Shown here: one piece after another, positions 35,415 to 47,545 of the stretch
Layout of the letters: every line of letters begins with the position of its first letter
Position numbering within the stretch: the stretch's first letter is position 1
Source of the DNA: Leptodontidium sp. MPI-SDFR-AT-0119
Lineage: Eukaryota > Ascomycota > Leotiomycetes > Helotiales > Leptodontidiaceae
Length of the DNA stretch: 64,000 nucleotides
NCBI GenBank assembly: GCA_020726505.1
Contig: JAHLEZ010000018.1
Location: forward strand, 496,001-560,000
Reading direction: 5' to 3'
Notes under the pieces: generated by a model
Told to the model about the DNA's origin: nothing
Databases searched by the model: none
What the model saw: the letters and a program-made list of their open reading frames with translations, nothing else
Made by a program: the position numbers and the translations under genes

Positions 35415-37207
35415 CGACTGGCTCTCGAGAGATCAGGCAGGGAGTATTCAGCGCCGGCTCTGTGTTTGGGGGGGGCTATAATAACGGCAGAAACGGCACC
35501 TCGACAGACCACAACGGACGTGCCTTGATCCAAGACCAAGGGAACAGGAGAGTAATTGCGCTGGGCGGTGTGGGTGGGCATGGGTATGGGCAGCAGAATC
35601 AAAATTCAAGACAACACTTCGCCATCCCTATCCGTTTCTATAACACATCTCGCCATCGCACGCGCCCGACAACTTTGAGAACCGCCGTGGGCGAGCAGCA
35701 GGCCTAGGTAGGGACCTGGACTACATGAGATGGATAAGATGGGCCAAAGTAAGTGTGTGTGTGAGAGAGAGGGGGGAGTGATGTATGAGCGATACAATTG
35801 CTAATTTAAAGTCAATAGCTAAGGTAGTTGATGGAGTCAGTATCTTAAACAAAATCTACTGTACAACACAGTACAGTACATTAGGAAGCGCGAACCTTAC
35901 CACCTACCAACCTAGTCTCCAGCTTTTTTGGGAGGGGAGAGAGAAGGGGGATCCGATGCTTTATTTAGGGTTGGCAACGCCAACACTAACGCAGCAACGC
36001 ATGTCTTGGGGCTGGGGCTATGCCTATGCCTATGCCTATAGTCATGGACTTGACACGTACGGTGAGATACTTATTGGTTTGGATGAAGGTTGGGCTTGAT
36101 ATTCTGGTATTGGTATTCTGTGCACAAACTTTTGCGTTCATCTGATCCGTGGCGAGCCAGAGCCAGGACGTAGACTTAGCTTGTCGGCTGGTATGCCGTT
36201 GTGCAGGTGTGAAAATGCATCAAAAGCATCCTCCTCCCGTTGCGAGGTTTTCTTTATAACGGCCTGAGAGGGAGCGGTGGGATTTGCAGCTATCATGAGG
36301 AATAGGAATACATAGCTGGTAGATGGGGTTGATTTGAGAGTCTGGGTAGGTGGACGTGGGCCAAGGAAGAGTGACGGGAATGGCCCGCGTGGTACAAGGT
36401 GCCAGTGGCAAGAGGAGAAGAGTTGAATGACAATGGTAGTACGAGACATAGCCGCTGGAAATGATACGCAATGCATTGTAACCCGAGCAGAAAACAGAAA
36501 GCAAGTTCAAAAGACAAAAGACAAAAACAAATCTACAGTTCCGAAGCAGATGCTTGTGAGCAAGGCAAATTTGCAGCATCATGTCGCTCACTTCACGTCT
36601 CATCACTTCACATCACCTCAAACAATCGGACAGAACATTCGTGGACAACCTTATTTCTGTATGCACAAAGCCCTGCACTGGGTATGTAGCAATCCTCAAT
36701 AAGCATACCACGTCCTCGCATCAGAGATCGATCCCACCCATCCAGGTAAAACCTCCTCCGAAAGCTCAAGTGATCGCCCATTTCAGCTCCCTCCCCATGC
36801 AACTCTCAGTGTTCGCATATCGAGACAACCAACCAGCCGTCGCACCACTTTCATTCAGGATACACGCGCGCGAGGAAGTTAAAAAAAAAAAAGGCGAAGG
36901 GCAAACGGCAGAGGAGAGGTCGGAGACGAAGGAATTTGATGCAAGATATCCGGCAAGGTTCCCAAAAACGCCCTTTAATTTTTGTGCTATTGCATTTCAA
37001 GGATGATTTTTGTTTTGTTTTGTGTTTTGTAGGTTCCCACATCCATCTTCTATCCGTCACAAATGTAGGTATGCGCAAATAAGAAGCCGAAGCCGAGAGC
37101 AAGCCAGGGTTCCCAACCGTCTAAACTCTCATGATGAACAAATGCATTGACCGAACGAGGCGAGGCGAAAGGCGGAAACGGGGAAAGATAGATCGAGGAA
37201 GACGGAT
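35415..37207. other. Intergenic with microsatellites
   Basis: Contains GTGTGTGTGTGAGAGAGAG at about 35,752-35,770 and a CTATGC hexamer repeated at about 36,017-36,040. A-rich and G-rich tracts occur near 36,880. No gene supported. The right part is the 3' flank of the ribosomal protein gene. Confidence 0.45.
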
Positions 37208-37750
37208 CTACTTTCTGCGGAACGAGCAGCCCTCTGTGAGACGTGCCTTTCCTCCGGTTGGTTGGCAGAGAACGGTCGAGCAGCCGGCGCAGATGACGAC
37301 GGTTTGTGCGTGGGAGAAGACGGTGGTGATGGTGAAGCAACCAGGGCACTTGACATCCATGAAGAAGGATCTTGGGGCAGGGACAAGGTTCTGCGGGGTA
37401 AGATGTCAGCGTTTCCATCCCTTTCCCCCTTTCCACGTATTTAGCTTCGAATTTTCGGATTGTATCGTACCTTGAGCTTGTGCTTGCGAGCCTCAGCGGC
37501 TGGGGTTGGGTTGAGGAGATCGACAGCGAGGACCTATTTCAGGCAGCACCACGTTAGCATTTGTACCTCTGAATCCATCGTGAAGCCTCCGGGCGCATTC
37601 TATCCATCTGTAGCACCTCGAACCATGTGCCAACTCGCAGCCATCGCGATGCCCTCATTTTCAAGTTCGCCACCCAGGGTCGTGTGCCGCCAGATGGCCC
37701 TTCACCGCGATGTCGTAATCCATTTCTGCGAGGGGGGAAGTCCTTACCAT
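37208..37750 (-). CDS. 40S ribosomal protein eS27
   Basis: Exons 37748-37750, 37471-37533 and 37208-37390 on the minus strand encode 82 residues, the exact family length. The first exon is the ATG codon alone, followed by a 214-base intron; the second intron is 80 bases. The zinc-ribbon cysteines are visible as KCPGC and CAGCSTVLC, followed by the invariant tail [18 protein letters not shown]. eS27 is a component of the small ribosomal subunit needed for rRNA maturation. An intron directly after the start codon is common in fungal ribosomal protein genes. The gene is invisible as an ordinary open frame because of these introns. Confidence 0.96.
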
Positions 37751-38338
37751 CTTGACGGTTTGTGATCGGAATCGGAGTTGATTTGAGTGACTGACGGGTC
37801 TTTCGTCGAATTGATTTGTGGTGGACGGTAGAGCGCGAAGGTGTCAGTCGTTGTCGATAATTGAAGGTGGGAAGAAGAGAGATCGAGGCGGGCGAGCGAG
37901 CGAGCTAAGGTCGAAAATCCATCTCATTGTGCGCAAACTTGTTAAGCGAGGGGATTTGCCACTAGTGGCTTGGCGCTGGGACTCGACTGAACCGAGTGAA
38001 CCCCCGAAAAGACAAGCTGGGGAAGAAGATTCTACATTCACCTTTGTATGTGGTAAAAAAAGTATTTATGATTTTAACAAAGCAGATAAAAGTCAAATAT
38101 CTCTGAATCACGCGTGTTCTTTCAATTGAAGCCTAGATAGAGAGGTTGCCTGAATGTTGAGATGTCAGTATTTATCTCGGTACTACCTACCTACCAAGTG
38201 TTGCCACCTACAATATCCACTACTGCGAGCCCATCACTCATTTGCAGTGGAGGGGCAGCAACCAATAACCCCGCCATTACTCGCATCAAAACAACAGCTT
38301 TCAGGCAACATCCAACAACACAACAACACAACAACACA
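37751..38338. promoter_or_regulatory. Divergent promoter region between RPS27 and the phosducin-like gene
   Basis: 588 bases separate two oppositely transcribed start codons and must hold both promoters. It includes GGGCGAGCGAGCGAGC repeats near 37,890-37,905 and CAACAACACAACAACACAACAA at 38,310-38,335, which probably forms the leader of the phosducin-like gene. No validated binding sites can be named from sequence alone. Confidence 0.5.
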
Positions 38339-39242
38339 ATGGCAGCACCAGTGGAAGAACGCATCAGCGTCCCAATCGATGACCCAAACGCAGATACAGA
38401 ATGGTAAGTTTTCTATTCATCATTCCTTACTATCCTTCGCATTGTTCCGCTTCATTCTCCCATCCCATTATTCCTCCTTATTATTCCTCTCCATCAACCA
38501 AATTCAGACAGACCCTGACAAAACAACTCCCAGGAACGACATCCTCCGCAAGCATAAGATCATCCCAGAAAAACCGCCCTCTCCAACCCCCTTCATCGAA
38601 GAAGCCATCCTCGAAGGCCGCCGCCTCGCATACGAGAACAGACTAGAAGGCAAAGACCTCGACGAGCTCGACGAGCTAGAAGATCTCGAAGACGAGACCT
38701 TTCTTGAGAAATACCGCCAGCAGCGCGTGCAAGAGCTCTCTTTCATAGCCAAAGCCGCCGTGCACGGCACCGTGTACCCCATCTCGAAACCAGATTACTC
38801 CCGCGAAGTCACCGACGCGAGCAAAGCCGGACCGGTCCTCGTCAACCTCACAAGCGGGCTAGGCACGAATGTCGAGTCGCGGGTCCTGAGCGAGCTGTGG
38901 AGACAGGCTGCGAGGGAGTACGGCGAGGTGAAGTTTTGTGAGATTAGAGGCGATATGGCCATTGAAGGGTACCCGGATAGAAATTGTCCTACGATTCTGG
39001 TTTATGATAAGGGGGATATTGTGAAGCAGGTTGTGACGCTGATGACGATGGGGGGTGTGAGGGTTGGGATGAAGGAGGTTGATCAGTTGTTGATTGATAT
39101 TGGCGCGGTGAGGGATAATGATGTGAGGATTTTGAGGAGGAGGAGGGAGAAGGAGGATGAGGAGGAGGAGAAGAGGGAGAAGGGCGGGATTAGGTCAGGT
39201 GGGAAGCAGGCAAATGTTGAGAGTGATGATGATTGGGATTAG
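38339..39242 (+). CDS. Phosducin-like protein (PLP2/VIAF type)
   Basis: Exons 38339-38403 and 38534-39242 (130-base intron starting GTAAGT, splitting a Trp codon) give 257 residues. NDILRKHKIIPEKP and a charged helix (DELDELEDLED) precede a thioredoxin-like domain from about residue 85, with CEIRGDMAIEGYPDRNCPT containing the cis-Pro loop equivalent. The tail is very acidic and basic and ends SDDDWD, typical of this group. Known PLP2-type proteins act with the CCT chaperonin in folding actin and tubulin, in the cytosol. An open frame extends further upstream without stops, but the ATG at 38,339 fits the family start. Confidence 0.88.
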
Positions 39243-39967
39243 GGGAGGGGATGTGGTGCATGGATTGGCATGGATTGATATGGAAATGCATTGTATGGGA
39301 GTTTAGGTGCTTTGGAGAGAGCTGAAAGCCTCTGGAATGGGATGGAATTTGTGTTGCTGTTTTAGTCTGCAATTCTAGGTGCATGAATATCTAGACATGA
39401 CGACTCGGAGAGATTCCAGGGCTAGATATAGCCAGCGTGAGGGAGGGGTCGAAATATTCCCTTTTCCACTTGTGAGCTCAGCGCTATGGGGCCCTCCTTG
39501 AACGAACAAGCCCAACAACTGACATAGATGAGACTTTGCCTACGTACAAATCTCATGACTGGATCACCTTGAAAAGGGCCTATATCTGATTTGCCATTGA
39601 GATATAGAACAAATGACGATGAAAAGGGAAAGTGTAGTTTCTGCGATATGTCATGAAGCAAATTCCACAATCGGAGAGGTTCCGACCCTTGCATATTATA
39701 GATGTCGAGCTTCGTCCTCATCACTTAATAACGACGGAAGTGATTTGGGTTGTTATTCTTGCTCTGTGATTCGTAGTGTTGAAGGTAGAAGGTTGAGAGA
39801 AGGGTGAGACATGGGATACTTACTGGTGGGTAGGTTTCCTTGGCACGAGGCTGCGGACCGACGGTACGCGTCTGGATGTTTACTTCTCAGAACAACCTTC
39901 AAATAAATTCACAACTCGTTCCAATTGACCCAAATCCAGCTTCAAAGGATTGGATATTCCTGGCACG
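39243..39967. other. Intergenic, nothing recognised
   Basis: 3' flank of the phosducin-like gene and the 5' flank of the LRR gene. Several short minus-strand frames are present without motifs. Confidence 0.45.
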
Positions 39968-41534
39968 ATGTCAGAAGACTTTCCTCTTCCCAGACTTGCC
40001 TGGAATCCAGCTACAGAGTCCTTTTCGAAAGGTGCACCGAGGAAACGCGTTCGGTCCAGCCCTCCCGTGTCTAGTGACCCGATCTTCTCTGGAGATGAAG
40101 ATCCATCCGCAGACAACTACACCCAGGAACGACGGAAGAGGAAATATAGAGGACCATGGTATCGACAACGGCCGGAGCCCGATTCAGGATCGCAGGAATT
40201 GAACGAGCTCGACCATCACAAGAAGAAGAGACCCTTTGAGAGGCAGTTCGATAGTGGGGTCTTTATGGGCAGCGATGGCACGGATATGGGAGAGGGGATG
40301 GAGGAGATAGAGATTTCATTTGGGAACGGGATTGGAAATACATCTGCGTTGCCTGTGAGACAATCGCGAGAAGGGCAGGCCGAGAAGGAGGCGCCATCAC
40401 CAGAGGAACTAGCTAGAGCGCAGATTGAGCTGTGCTTGGAAGAAGGCAATGAGAGCATTGATCTATCGTACGTCTCTGGGAACATATCAGATGCAAAGCT
40501 AACAAGTCCGCAGGTCGAGATCATTAACAAGTTTATCCAATGCTACCATTCGACCTCTCAATGCTTTCACCCGTGTACCAACTTCCTCCGAAGCCTTCTT
40601 TCCGTTACAACCCAAACTAAAGCTATTCCTATCCTCCAACAGCTTGACCACACTACCAGCCGAACTCTTCAATCTTGAACGCCTTACTGTACTAAGTTTA
40701 CGCGACAATGAGATACATGAACTGCCTCCAAGCATTGGCAAATTGCAGCGTCTCCGCGAGCTCAACCTCTCCCAAAACGGACTCCGATACCTCCCATACG
40801 AGATCCTCGACCTTCTCACGGAGACCTCCGATTTAAGCAGTCTCAGTCTCCATCCAAACATGTTCCACGAAGCACAATTCCCAGACAACGGAGAAATGGT
40901 AGTGGAGGAGCTGCCATACAAGATTGGTCTCGGGAATCGGACGCCGAAACACCCGTTCAAAGACGCCGCTGTAGCATATATAATCCACCGTTCAGGTCCC
41001 GAATGGCACCCCAGGTGGAAAGCCAAGTTCCAAGCGCGTACCGATATCAGATATCTGGATATAACGGGGAAACTTGTGAAAGGGCCTATCTTCACCCATT
41101 CCATACCAGTTGCGGATTTGGATGACACTCCTCAACCACCCACATCTTGCGGTGTCGAAATTTCTCGCTCTCCATCCCTTATTGAAGTGGCTCTAAACGC
41201 CTGTTCCCGCACACCTCAACTCCCCTTCCTCTCTGACCTGCTCCCAAAAGATAGCCCTGAGTACCTCCACACGATCCTAGCAGATACTGTCATTAAGAAA
41301 GAGTCAGGGGGAAGCAAGTGTACAATCTGCAAGCGGAACTTCGTACTCCCGCGTACAGAATGGATCGAGTGGTGGGAGATCGCGAAGAACCTCGATGAGG
41401 CGATTCATAGTGCTGTTAGTCCATTAAGGCAGAGGGAGAATGATAGGGATATCTTGGAGAGTATGGTGCCATTAATAAGGAGGGGGTGTAGTTGGCGATG
41501 TGTGCCTGAGAAGTTGGTGAAGCTGGATGTGTGA
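39968..41534 (+). CDS. Leucine-rich-repeat protein
   Basis: Exons 39968-40467 and 40514-41534 join over a 46-base intron (GTACGT, branch CTAAC, CCGCAG) to give 506 residues. The N-terminal 130 residues are charged and disordered, with KKKRP and RRKRKYRGP patches that could be nuclear signals. After the join come LRRs, clearest in LERLTVLSLRDNEIHELP and LQRLRELNLSQNGLRYLP. The C-terminal third has SKCTICKRNF (Cys-x2-Cys) and RGCSWRCVP (Cys-x3-Cys), a possible metal site. This architecture recurs in fungal LRR proteins of unknown function. Start at the ATG at 39,968; the longer frame upstream has no ATG. Confidence 0.82.
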
Positions 41535-42346
41535 GGGGATATTGTTCGTTGTCGTTGCTTCTGTTGGAGTATATATAGGGAATACAGTCCTTAGGGGTTC
41601 GGTAATAGAACCCTTGGTACTGGGATTCTTGCATCCTATCTGATTCAATGTTCTACGCATCCCCGAACCATTACTGGCAAGTTTGCCACCGGTTTTTTGT
41701 TCTCAGCACCATATCCCTTCACTTCGGCTTCGATCTTGTCTTGAGAATCTATGTTCTCTCAGATGAAAATGGTCTGTTGTACGTGTTGTTTTCTGGATCT
41801 TTTGTTACTAGAAGGCTACTTGCAATCAACTCTTATTCTGCGTCGAATCTCTTGTTGACAGAATTGTATTCGTAGGGCTTCTTTAGAGCTTCTCTGTGCT
41901 TATTGCCTTGGTTTCCTGGGGATTCTGAATTTCCATGATAATTTTGGGCACAGGCTCTATCCACTTCCTTGCACACAGCACATGTTATTAGGTCCAAGTT
42001 GCATGCATACTGCAATGCCGCGCTTTTAATTATGAGGCCGAGTACAGCCAAGCTCCGCTATTCGCTAGATTCCTATTGGGAGGCCTCAAAAGACTTCGCT
42101 TGCTACGTGTGTTGATTCGCTGGGGTCTGGCTGCTCCCAGCCTTATTTACCCGGTTGGGAGGCCTCATCTTCTCATTATCTTGTACATAATCTGAACACT
42201 ACCCTCACCACCACTTCTACAGCTTAGCAGCATCCACAACCTCTCCTCCTGCCTCTGGCATTCCTACTTCTATCGTCGAGGGTCTCCTTCGGTGTCTTCC
42301 TCTCACCACATTTGCAGAACCCCGTCTCGCTGGCGGTGGATTCTGC
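41535..42346. other. Intergenic; unresolved 5' end of the zinc-finger gene
   Basis: GGGAGGCCTCA occurs twice (about 42,079-42,089 and 42,157-42,167). The zinc-finger protein frame is open back to about 42,191 without an ATG, so its first exon must lie in this region. ATGAGGCCGAGTACAGCC near 42,032 followed by a GTGTGT donor is one possibility. Confidence 0.4.
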
Positions 42347-43556
42347 GTGTGCTTCGCGACAACCAACTTCTCTCTCCACCCTGCCTCGTCCCCAAATACA
42401 AATCCTTCGAATTTTTCTGGGTGCTTAGATTCGCTGCCTTGTATTGGCGAGACTTCCTTCCAATATAGAGTAGGTGACTTTAATCTGGGGGTTGAGGGTG
42501 TGGTCCCCGAGCGTGTGGGAGACCACACCCGAAACCCCCAGATCCAGAAGTTTCCCAACAACTCAGATCTCTCCTTGTTTGTCGACTCAAACAATTCTGA
42601 ACATCCATCTCCGAAAAACTCCAATGGCATAAACACCTTTCCTGATCTAAACGACCCCTGGCCCGTCAATTGGACCGACTCGTCAAGCCGTCCAACATCT
42701 TGGGACTATAGCCAACGCACCTTCGAAGACTTCGGCCTTCCCTCGACGACTCTCATTGAATACAGTGCAGAAAGTTGTCTCGAGTTCAATCTTTCCCCTA
42801 CAATAGGCGGCGTCTCCAACTTCTGTGTCCTTCCATCGGATCTCGTCAATTTCCTGGGCGGCAAGTCAGACCCTTGGAATCATTTCAACAAGCACGATTT
42901 GACTCTAGACTACTTTCCAACAACCTCGCAGCAGCGTCTAGAATTGGACAATCCCAACCCGTACTCCACATTATATGCCCAGATACCCCCTATTGGTTCA
43001 AGCAAAGGTAGTCAAGGCGGCCCATACATCGATCATCGTGAAAGATCTCCACGATCCAGCAACTCGAGCTTGGGAAAATCAACAACAACAATAGCACCAA
43101 GTCATAAATCAATAAATGCAATCGACCGCACATGGCCCTCATGCAATAAATCGTTTTCTACTCGAGCTTCATACAAGTGAACCCCCCCCCCCCCCCCCCC
43201 CTGCTCTACTCAATGATCCGTTCTTCATCTGACAACATTTCCAATCCAGCCATCACGTAAGATATCACACCATGTCTTTCGCGTGCCCGTTATGCCCCAA
43301 ACGACAAGCGACAAAGCGGGAGCATGATCGCGATATCAACTCCGTGCATGTTTGCAGCGAGAAGTACTACTGTCCCGTAGTAAGCTGTAGCCGGTCAGAG
43401 AATGGAGCTGCAGGCCACTTTTCTCGAGAGGATGAGTGTAGGAGACATATGCTCAACAAGCATGGCGATAGAGATGGGAAGATGGAGTGTGTGATGGATG
43501 AGCAGACGAGGAGGATCAGGAGGGAGAGGAAGATGATGAGAAGGAGGGGGAAATGA
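42347..43556 (+). CDS. C2H2-type zinc-finger protein (5' end unresolved)
   Basis: Exon to 43,176 and exon 43,250-43,556 join across a 73-base intron that contains a 20-base poly-C tract. The join yields SFSTRASYNHHVRYH, the second half of a C2H2 finger, followed by FACPLCPKRQATKREHDRD and a third Cys/His cluster (YYCPVVSCSRSE ... HMLNKHGDRDG). The N-terminal 270 residues are Ser/Pro/Asn-rich and disordered. No Met exists in the long first exon, so translation must start in an upstream exon not identified here. Fungal proteins with this layout are usually nuclear transcription regulators. The target is unknown. Confidence 0.72.
43182..43201. repeat. Poly-C mononucleotide tract (20 C) inside an intron
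   Basis: Twenty C lie five bases after the GTGAAC donor of the zinc-finger gene intron. Because it is intronic, length changes would not shift the reading frame, but it could affect splicing or transcription. Confidence 0.9.
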
Positions 43557-43809
43557 TGTTTATTCGAGTGGGTCATCGGTAATCTGCTGTGCATGATTCT
43601 TCGGTGCTAAATCTCTTCATAGATTCATTCCTTGATGAAATCTAGTGAGAGCATTCGAGCAGTGAATGGCCCCCCTCGGCCAAGTCTTGAGATGCCATCA
43701 ATGCCAGCCCCCACTCTTGCTCAATCCGTCACCACCTGAGCCATATATTAACTATTAATCTTCTCACCCTTCTCCCAGAATCCCTCCAGTTGTCCGATTC
43801 CATCCTAAA

Positions 43810-44458
43810 ATGGCTTCAGCAGCTCCACCTCCCGCATCTTTCATATGGGGCTCACCAACCAAAGCCTCAGGAAACTTCGGTACCATCCCAACATCACCCT
43901 CCTCCTCAGACTCCACGCTCGCAGACTTTACCGACATCCCCCTCATTGACATAAGTCCAATCTTCAGCACCTCTTTCCCAGCCCGTCAAGCCGTCGCCGC
44001 CCAGCTACGGAAAGCTTGCATTGACGTTGGATTCTTCTACGTCGAGGGCCACGGCATCCCGCAAGACCTCACAGATGGCGTGTTCGACTGGGGAAAGAAG
44101 TTCTTCGATTTGAGTTTTGAGGAGAAGATGGAGGTGTATATCGATAATACTCCGCATTATCGGGAGTATACACCGCTGTATGGAGCTGGAATCCCGGATA
44201 GAGAGGGAAGAGGAAGTATGATTCCTTTTCTTAATACCCTCACCCCAGCTTGTTGTTGTGAATACCGTTCAAGTTCCAGTAGATAGATGTAGACTGACTG
44301 AACTGACATCAACAAAACAAGATGCAAACGAAGCCTTCAACTGGGGTCACGACCCAAAACTAACCGACGACCCAAATGACACGTTCATCGACCCTCACAT
44401 GCGAGGATCCAATCCCTGGCCCACAACCCGTCCTGGATTCGAAGAGCATGAAGTGTGA
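43810..44458 (+). pseudogene. 2OG-Fe(II) oxygenase, N-terminal (DIOX_N) part only
   Basis: Exons 43810-44215 and 44322-44458 (106-base intron, GTATGA...AACAAG) encode 180 residues. IPLIDISPIF, AAQLRKACIDVGFFYVEGHG and KKFFDLSFEEKMEVY are the non-haem dioxygenase N-terminal domain found before the isopenicillin-N-synthase-like fold. NEAFNWGHDP and MRGSNPWPTTRPGFEEHE follow as in fungal members. Then comes a stop. The catalytic core with the HxD...H iron ligands and the RxS 2-oxoglutarate site, which should add about 180 residues, is absent downstream. Either a truncated, inactive gene or one whose 3' half was lost by deletion near 44,456. Confidence 0.72.
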
Positions 44459-45450
44459 ACAATCGAGATTTCCAGACGACCATCATTTCTATCAAACAAT
44501 AAAGGCGTCCAAGTATCCTTATATCCAGCCTCACCCAGCAGGCTCGATCTTGGCTGATGTTCGGTCCAGCGCGAGGGATCTCGCTTAATCCAGGGGCTGT
44601 TTCGGATACATTGAGGGGGAGATCGTGGCAAAGCGAGCCGAGACTTTCCCTTCCCCCTCCCACCTCCACGAAAGAAGCTTCCCAACCTTACTGAACACAG
44701 CGAAGCTTTCGAACCATTTCGTCCTTTCGCCGTCGATCTTCGGATGAACTTTAGAAAAGCATTTAAACATTCCCCAAATTTTCAATGGATCGATCCTCTT
44801 CTCGACCTCGGATCATTAATTATACATTGGACTTGTGACTCCTCGAGTCGGTCAACACCGCGCGGCAATGCGGCTCTTCTTGCGAAATTGTGAAGGAGTT
44901 ACCCCTGGCATGAATCATTCCCAGTTAAGCGGCTATTTCATCAAATCCAAACAATTCGTCTGATGTTTATAGTACAACCCCTCATTCTTGGTACGTGCAT
45001 CGGTCATGATCTCTGGAATCCCCACTACAGCACATGACATTAGTGGATTCCTGCCCCCAAAAGTTTCTGGCACGCCAATATTTGGCAGGCTTACACGATC
45101 ACACGGGCCTCGAATTGTTTCAAATGAGGCTGCCAAGGCTGGATTTTGTTCCGTTTTGATTTGTTTGTTCATTTCGTTTGCCCTTTCTCTCAAACATTCC
45201 GATAACTCTTTCTGTGGTCTGCATGGTCTGCATGCGGGAAGGCGCCCACTCAACTCATTCCGCTGTGAGGCCGAGTGTTCATATAACTAACCGATCAGTT
45301 CCTGTCGCAATGAACTCTTTTTCTTTTCTCTTCCAAGCAAGCCTTGATTCCAGCGCTCCGTTCATTCATTCATTCTTTTACCGTTCGATCTTTTCGACCC
45401 CCACATTCTTTTCAACCTGTGCGATCTGTGATCCACGACATTCTTTCAAA
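44459..45450. other. Intergenic; promoter of the LPMO gene
   Basis: No sign of the missing oxygenase core. The last 150 bases before 45,451 are CT-rich with ATTCATTCATTC at 45,363-45,374, typical of a strongly expressed fungal leader. Nothing else recognised. Confidence 0.45.
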
Positions 45451-46846
45451 ATGCTCACCAACGCTGCTATCGTCGTTTCGCTGCTTACAGCCGTTTCTGC
45501 TCACCAGAATTTCCATCAATTCTGGGTCAACGATGTTTCTCCAGGCTACCAGGTGTCTATTCGCATGCCACCTTCCAACAGCCCTGTGACTGACCTTACT
45601 TCTAACGACCTCGCTTGCAATGTTAACGGAAACGTCGTTCCTTCAGGTGTTACAACCACAGCCGCCAATGAGGGAGATACCATCAAGGTTCAATGGGACA
45701 GCTCTTCCCACCCAGGCCCCATCACTCACTTCCTTTACGGCCCTGTTAATGATGCTACCATGGCAACTGGTGTTGGATCATGGATCAAGATTGATGAGTT
45801 TGATTCCGAGAACGGAACATGGGCCAACGAAATCATGATGGCTCAAGATATGACCTACAGCTTCAAGCTCCCTACCGGTCTTACCAGTGGCGAGTACTTG
45901 CTCAGATCTGAGATGCTTGCCCTTCACGGATCTCAGACTATTGGAGGTGCTCAATTGTGAGTAATGTTGCCTCTCTTAGAATACGCTTGCTAACTTCCAT
46001 CAGCTACATGGGATGTGCTCAACTGAAGATCACTGGTACTGGCTCTGCAGGCTCATGCACTCCAGAGATTCAAATTCCAGGCACATACAAGCCTGAGGAT
46101 CCCAACATCTATATCCCCAATGTCTACAATGGTTGGTAACTCTAAGAGTCTTTGATTTGGCATAGCTAATGTGAATAGGCTTCGACATCTCCAGCTACAC
46201 GGCCCCTGGAGGAGCCGTTGCTGTCTGCGGAGGATCTGGATCTGCTCCAGTTGCATCTTCTGCTGCTTCCATCGCCGTCTCTACTGCTACGGTCATCCCA
46301 GTCCCAGCCTCATCTGCTGTGGCATCTGCATCAGTCGAGCCAATCATCACATCGGCCGATTCCGTTACGATCCCCACGAGCCTGCCAACCTCTGTGGCTC
46401 CTGTCGTTGATGTTCCAGCTGTTTCTAGCACCAAGAAGTCCGCCTGCAAAGCAAAGACATCCACGGCGGCCGGACTCGCCACATCAGTCCCATTCTCCAA
46501 CTCCACCATCCCTTCCAGCACCCGCAAGTCAGCATGCAAGGCTAAGACCTCAACTGCCGTCCCTGTAAGCACCAAGAAGTCTGCTTGCAAGGCCAAGACT
46601 TCATCCGGAGCCGCTGTTATCACCAACATCGGCGCGTTGAACGTTAACGCTGTTGCCCCTACCCCAACGACCCTCATGACCGCTACTCGATCATCATCAC
46701 CATCCATCCCAGCCGAGACTGGTGCTTCTTCTGGAGAGACATCTACACCTCCAGCTGGAACCACACTCGATACCCTGCTCTCCTGGCTTTCATCCTTCTA
46801 CACTGCCAACAAGGGCACTAGCTACAATGCTAACACCGCTGCTTAA
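45451..46846 (+). CDS. AA9 lytic polysaccharide monooxygenase (secreted)
   Basis: Exons 45451-45956, 46004-46131 and 46179-46846 (two 47-base introns) encode 433 residues. A 17-residue signal peptide ends ...AVSA and leaves His18 as the new N-terminus, the first ligand of the copper histidine brace. His87 in SSSHPGP is the second ligand. QFYMGCAQL with Tyr170 gives the axial Tyr, and RMPPSNSPVTDLTSNDLACN is the AA9 hallmark near residues 38-57. AA9 enzymes oxidatively cleave cellulose or related glucans outside the cell with an electron donor or H2O2. The catalytic domain ends near residue 230 (GGAVAVCGG). Instead of a CBM1 there is a Ser/Thr/Ala-rich tail with three copies of a KSACKAKTS motif. 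Confidence 0.93.
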
Positions 46847-47545
46847 ATTCTCGCTCTTGAAGAGTGAGAGGGTGATGATCCCGGGTGATGTGATGTGATG
46901 TGTATATAGGTGTGGCGGAAGCGGGCGTTTGTCAGCGAACCATCGATTCTTTGTAAATAGCTTTTTTGGATTTTTCTTGTAGACATACTGTTCATGAAAT
47001 ATACCTTGTATATGCAAACATACTTCTGACTCATTCTTCTATTACCATTTGTGAACGCCCGTCCTGAGAATTCGTCGAAACAATGGCGTTCTAAATTAAA
47101 TCAGTCCTTGCTCCGGGGCTTCAATTTTGCCGAGTTGAAGCTATTTTTCTGTAAGACTCGAATCCCTGAAGTTCCTGACGATTCAAATTCTAAAGTCAAC
47201 AGCCACATGTCCCTTGCCTGAATCACAAATGTCTCGAAAGACATTCACACACTCGCAGCCTGCACTGTCATGACTTGGCTTGGCCAAAACCTTTACTTGA
47301 AATCCTAGATGATTCACGGTCAGTGTTTTTCCAAATATAATTGCTTGAATTTCTTGCTACGAATCGTACCTTTCCTCATCATCACCAAAACTTCACACTG
47401 ACGAGGCTCAAGTTGATCCAAACCAAAGCAAAAGAGAGACTCCAGAACACTGTGCGACCATTTTAAGAATATCTGCATACCGCATATCTACCTTGAAGGA
47501 TAATACTCCAGATTATTAAAGAAAAAGACAGAAATCTCTAGCATT
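46847..47545. other. Intergenic, nothing recognised
   Basis: LPMO 3' flank with GGTGATGTGATGTGATGTG near 46,883-46,901, then the upstream region of the first WECCxC gene. Confidence 0.45.

Noticed and set aside
36138..36606. Overlapping minus-strand frames of 74-128 codons
   Set aside because: Three different frames are equally open with no motif; probably composition-driven.
37129..37436. Minus and plus frames over the eS27 gene
   Set aside because: They are out-of-frame shadows of the eS27 exons, which match the family exactly.
46195..46764. 189-residue minus-strand frame
   Set aside because: Antisense shadow of the Ser/Thr/Ala-rich LPMO tail; its repetitive Ala/Val/Asp composition mirrors the sense repeats.
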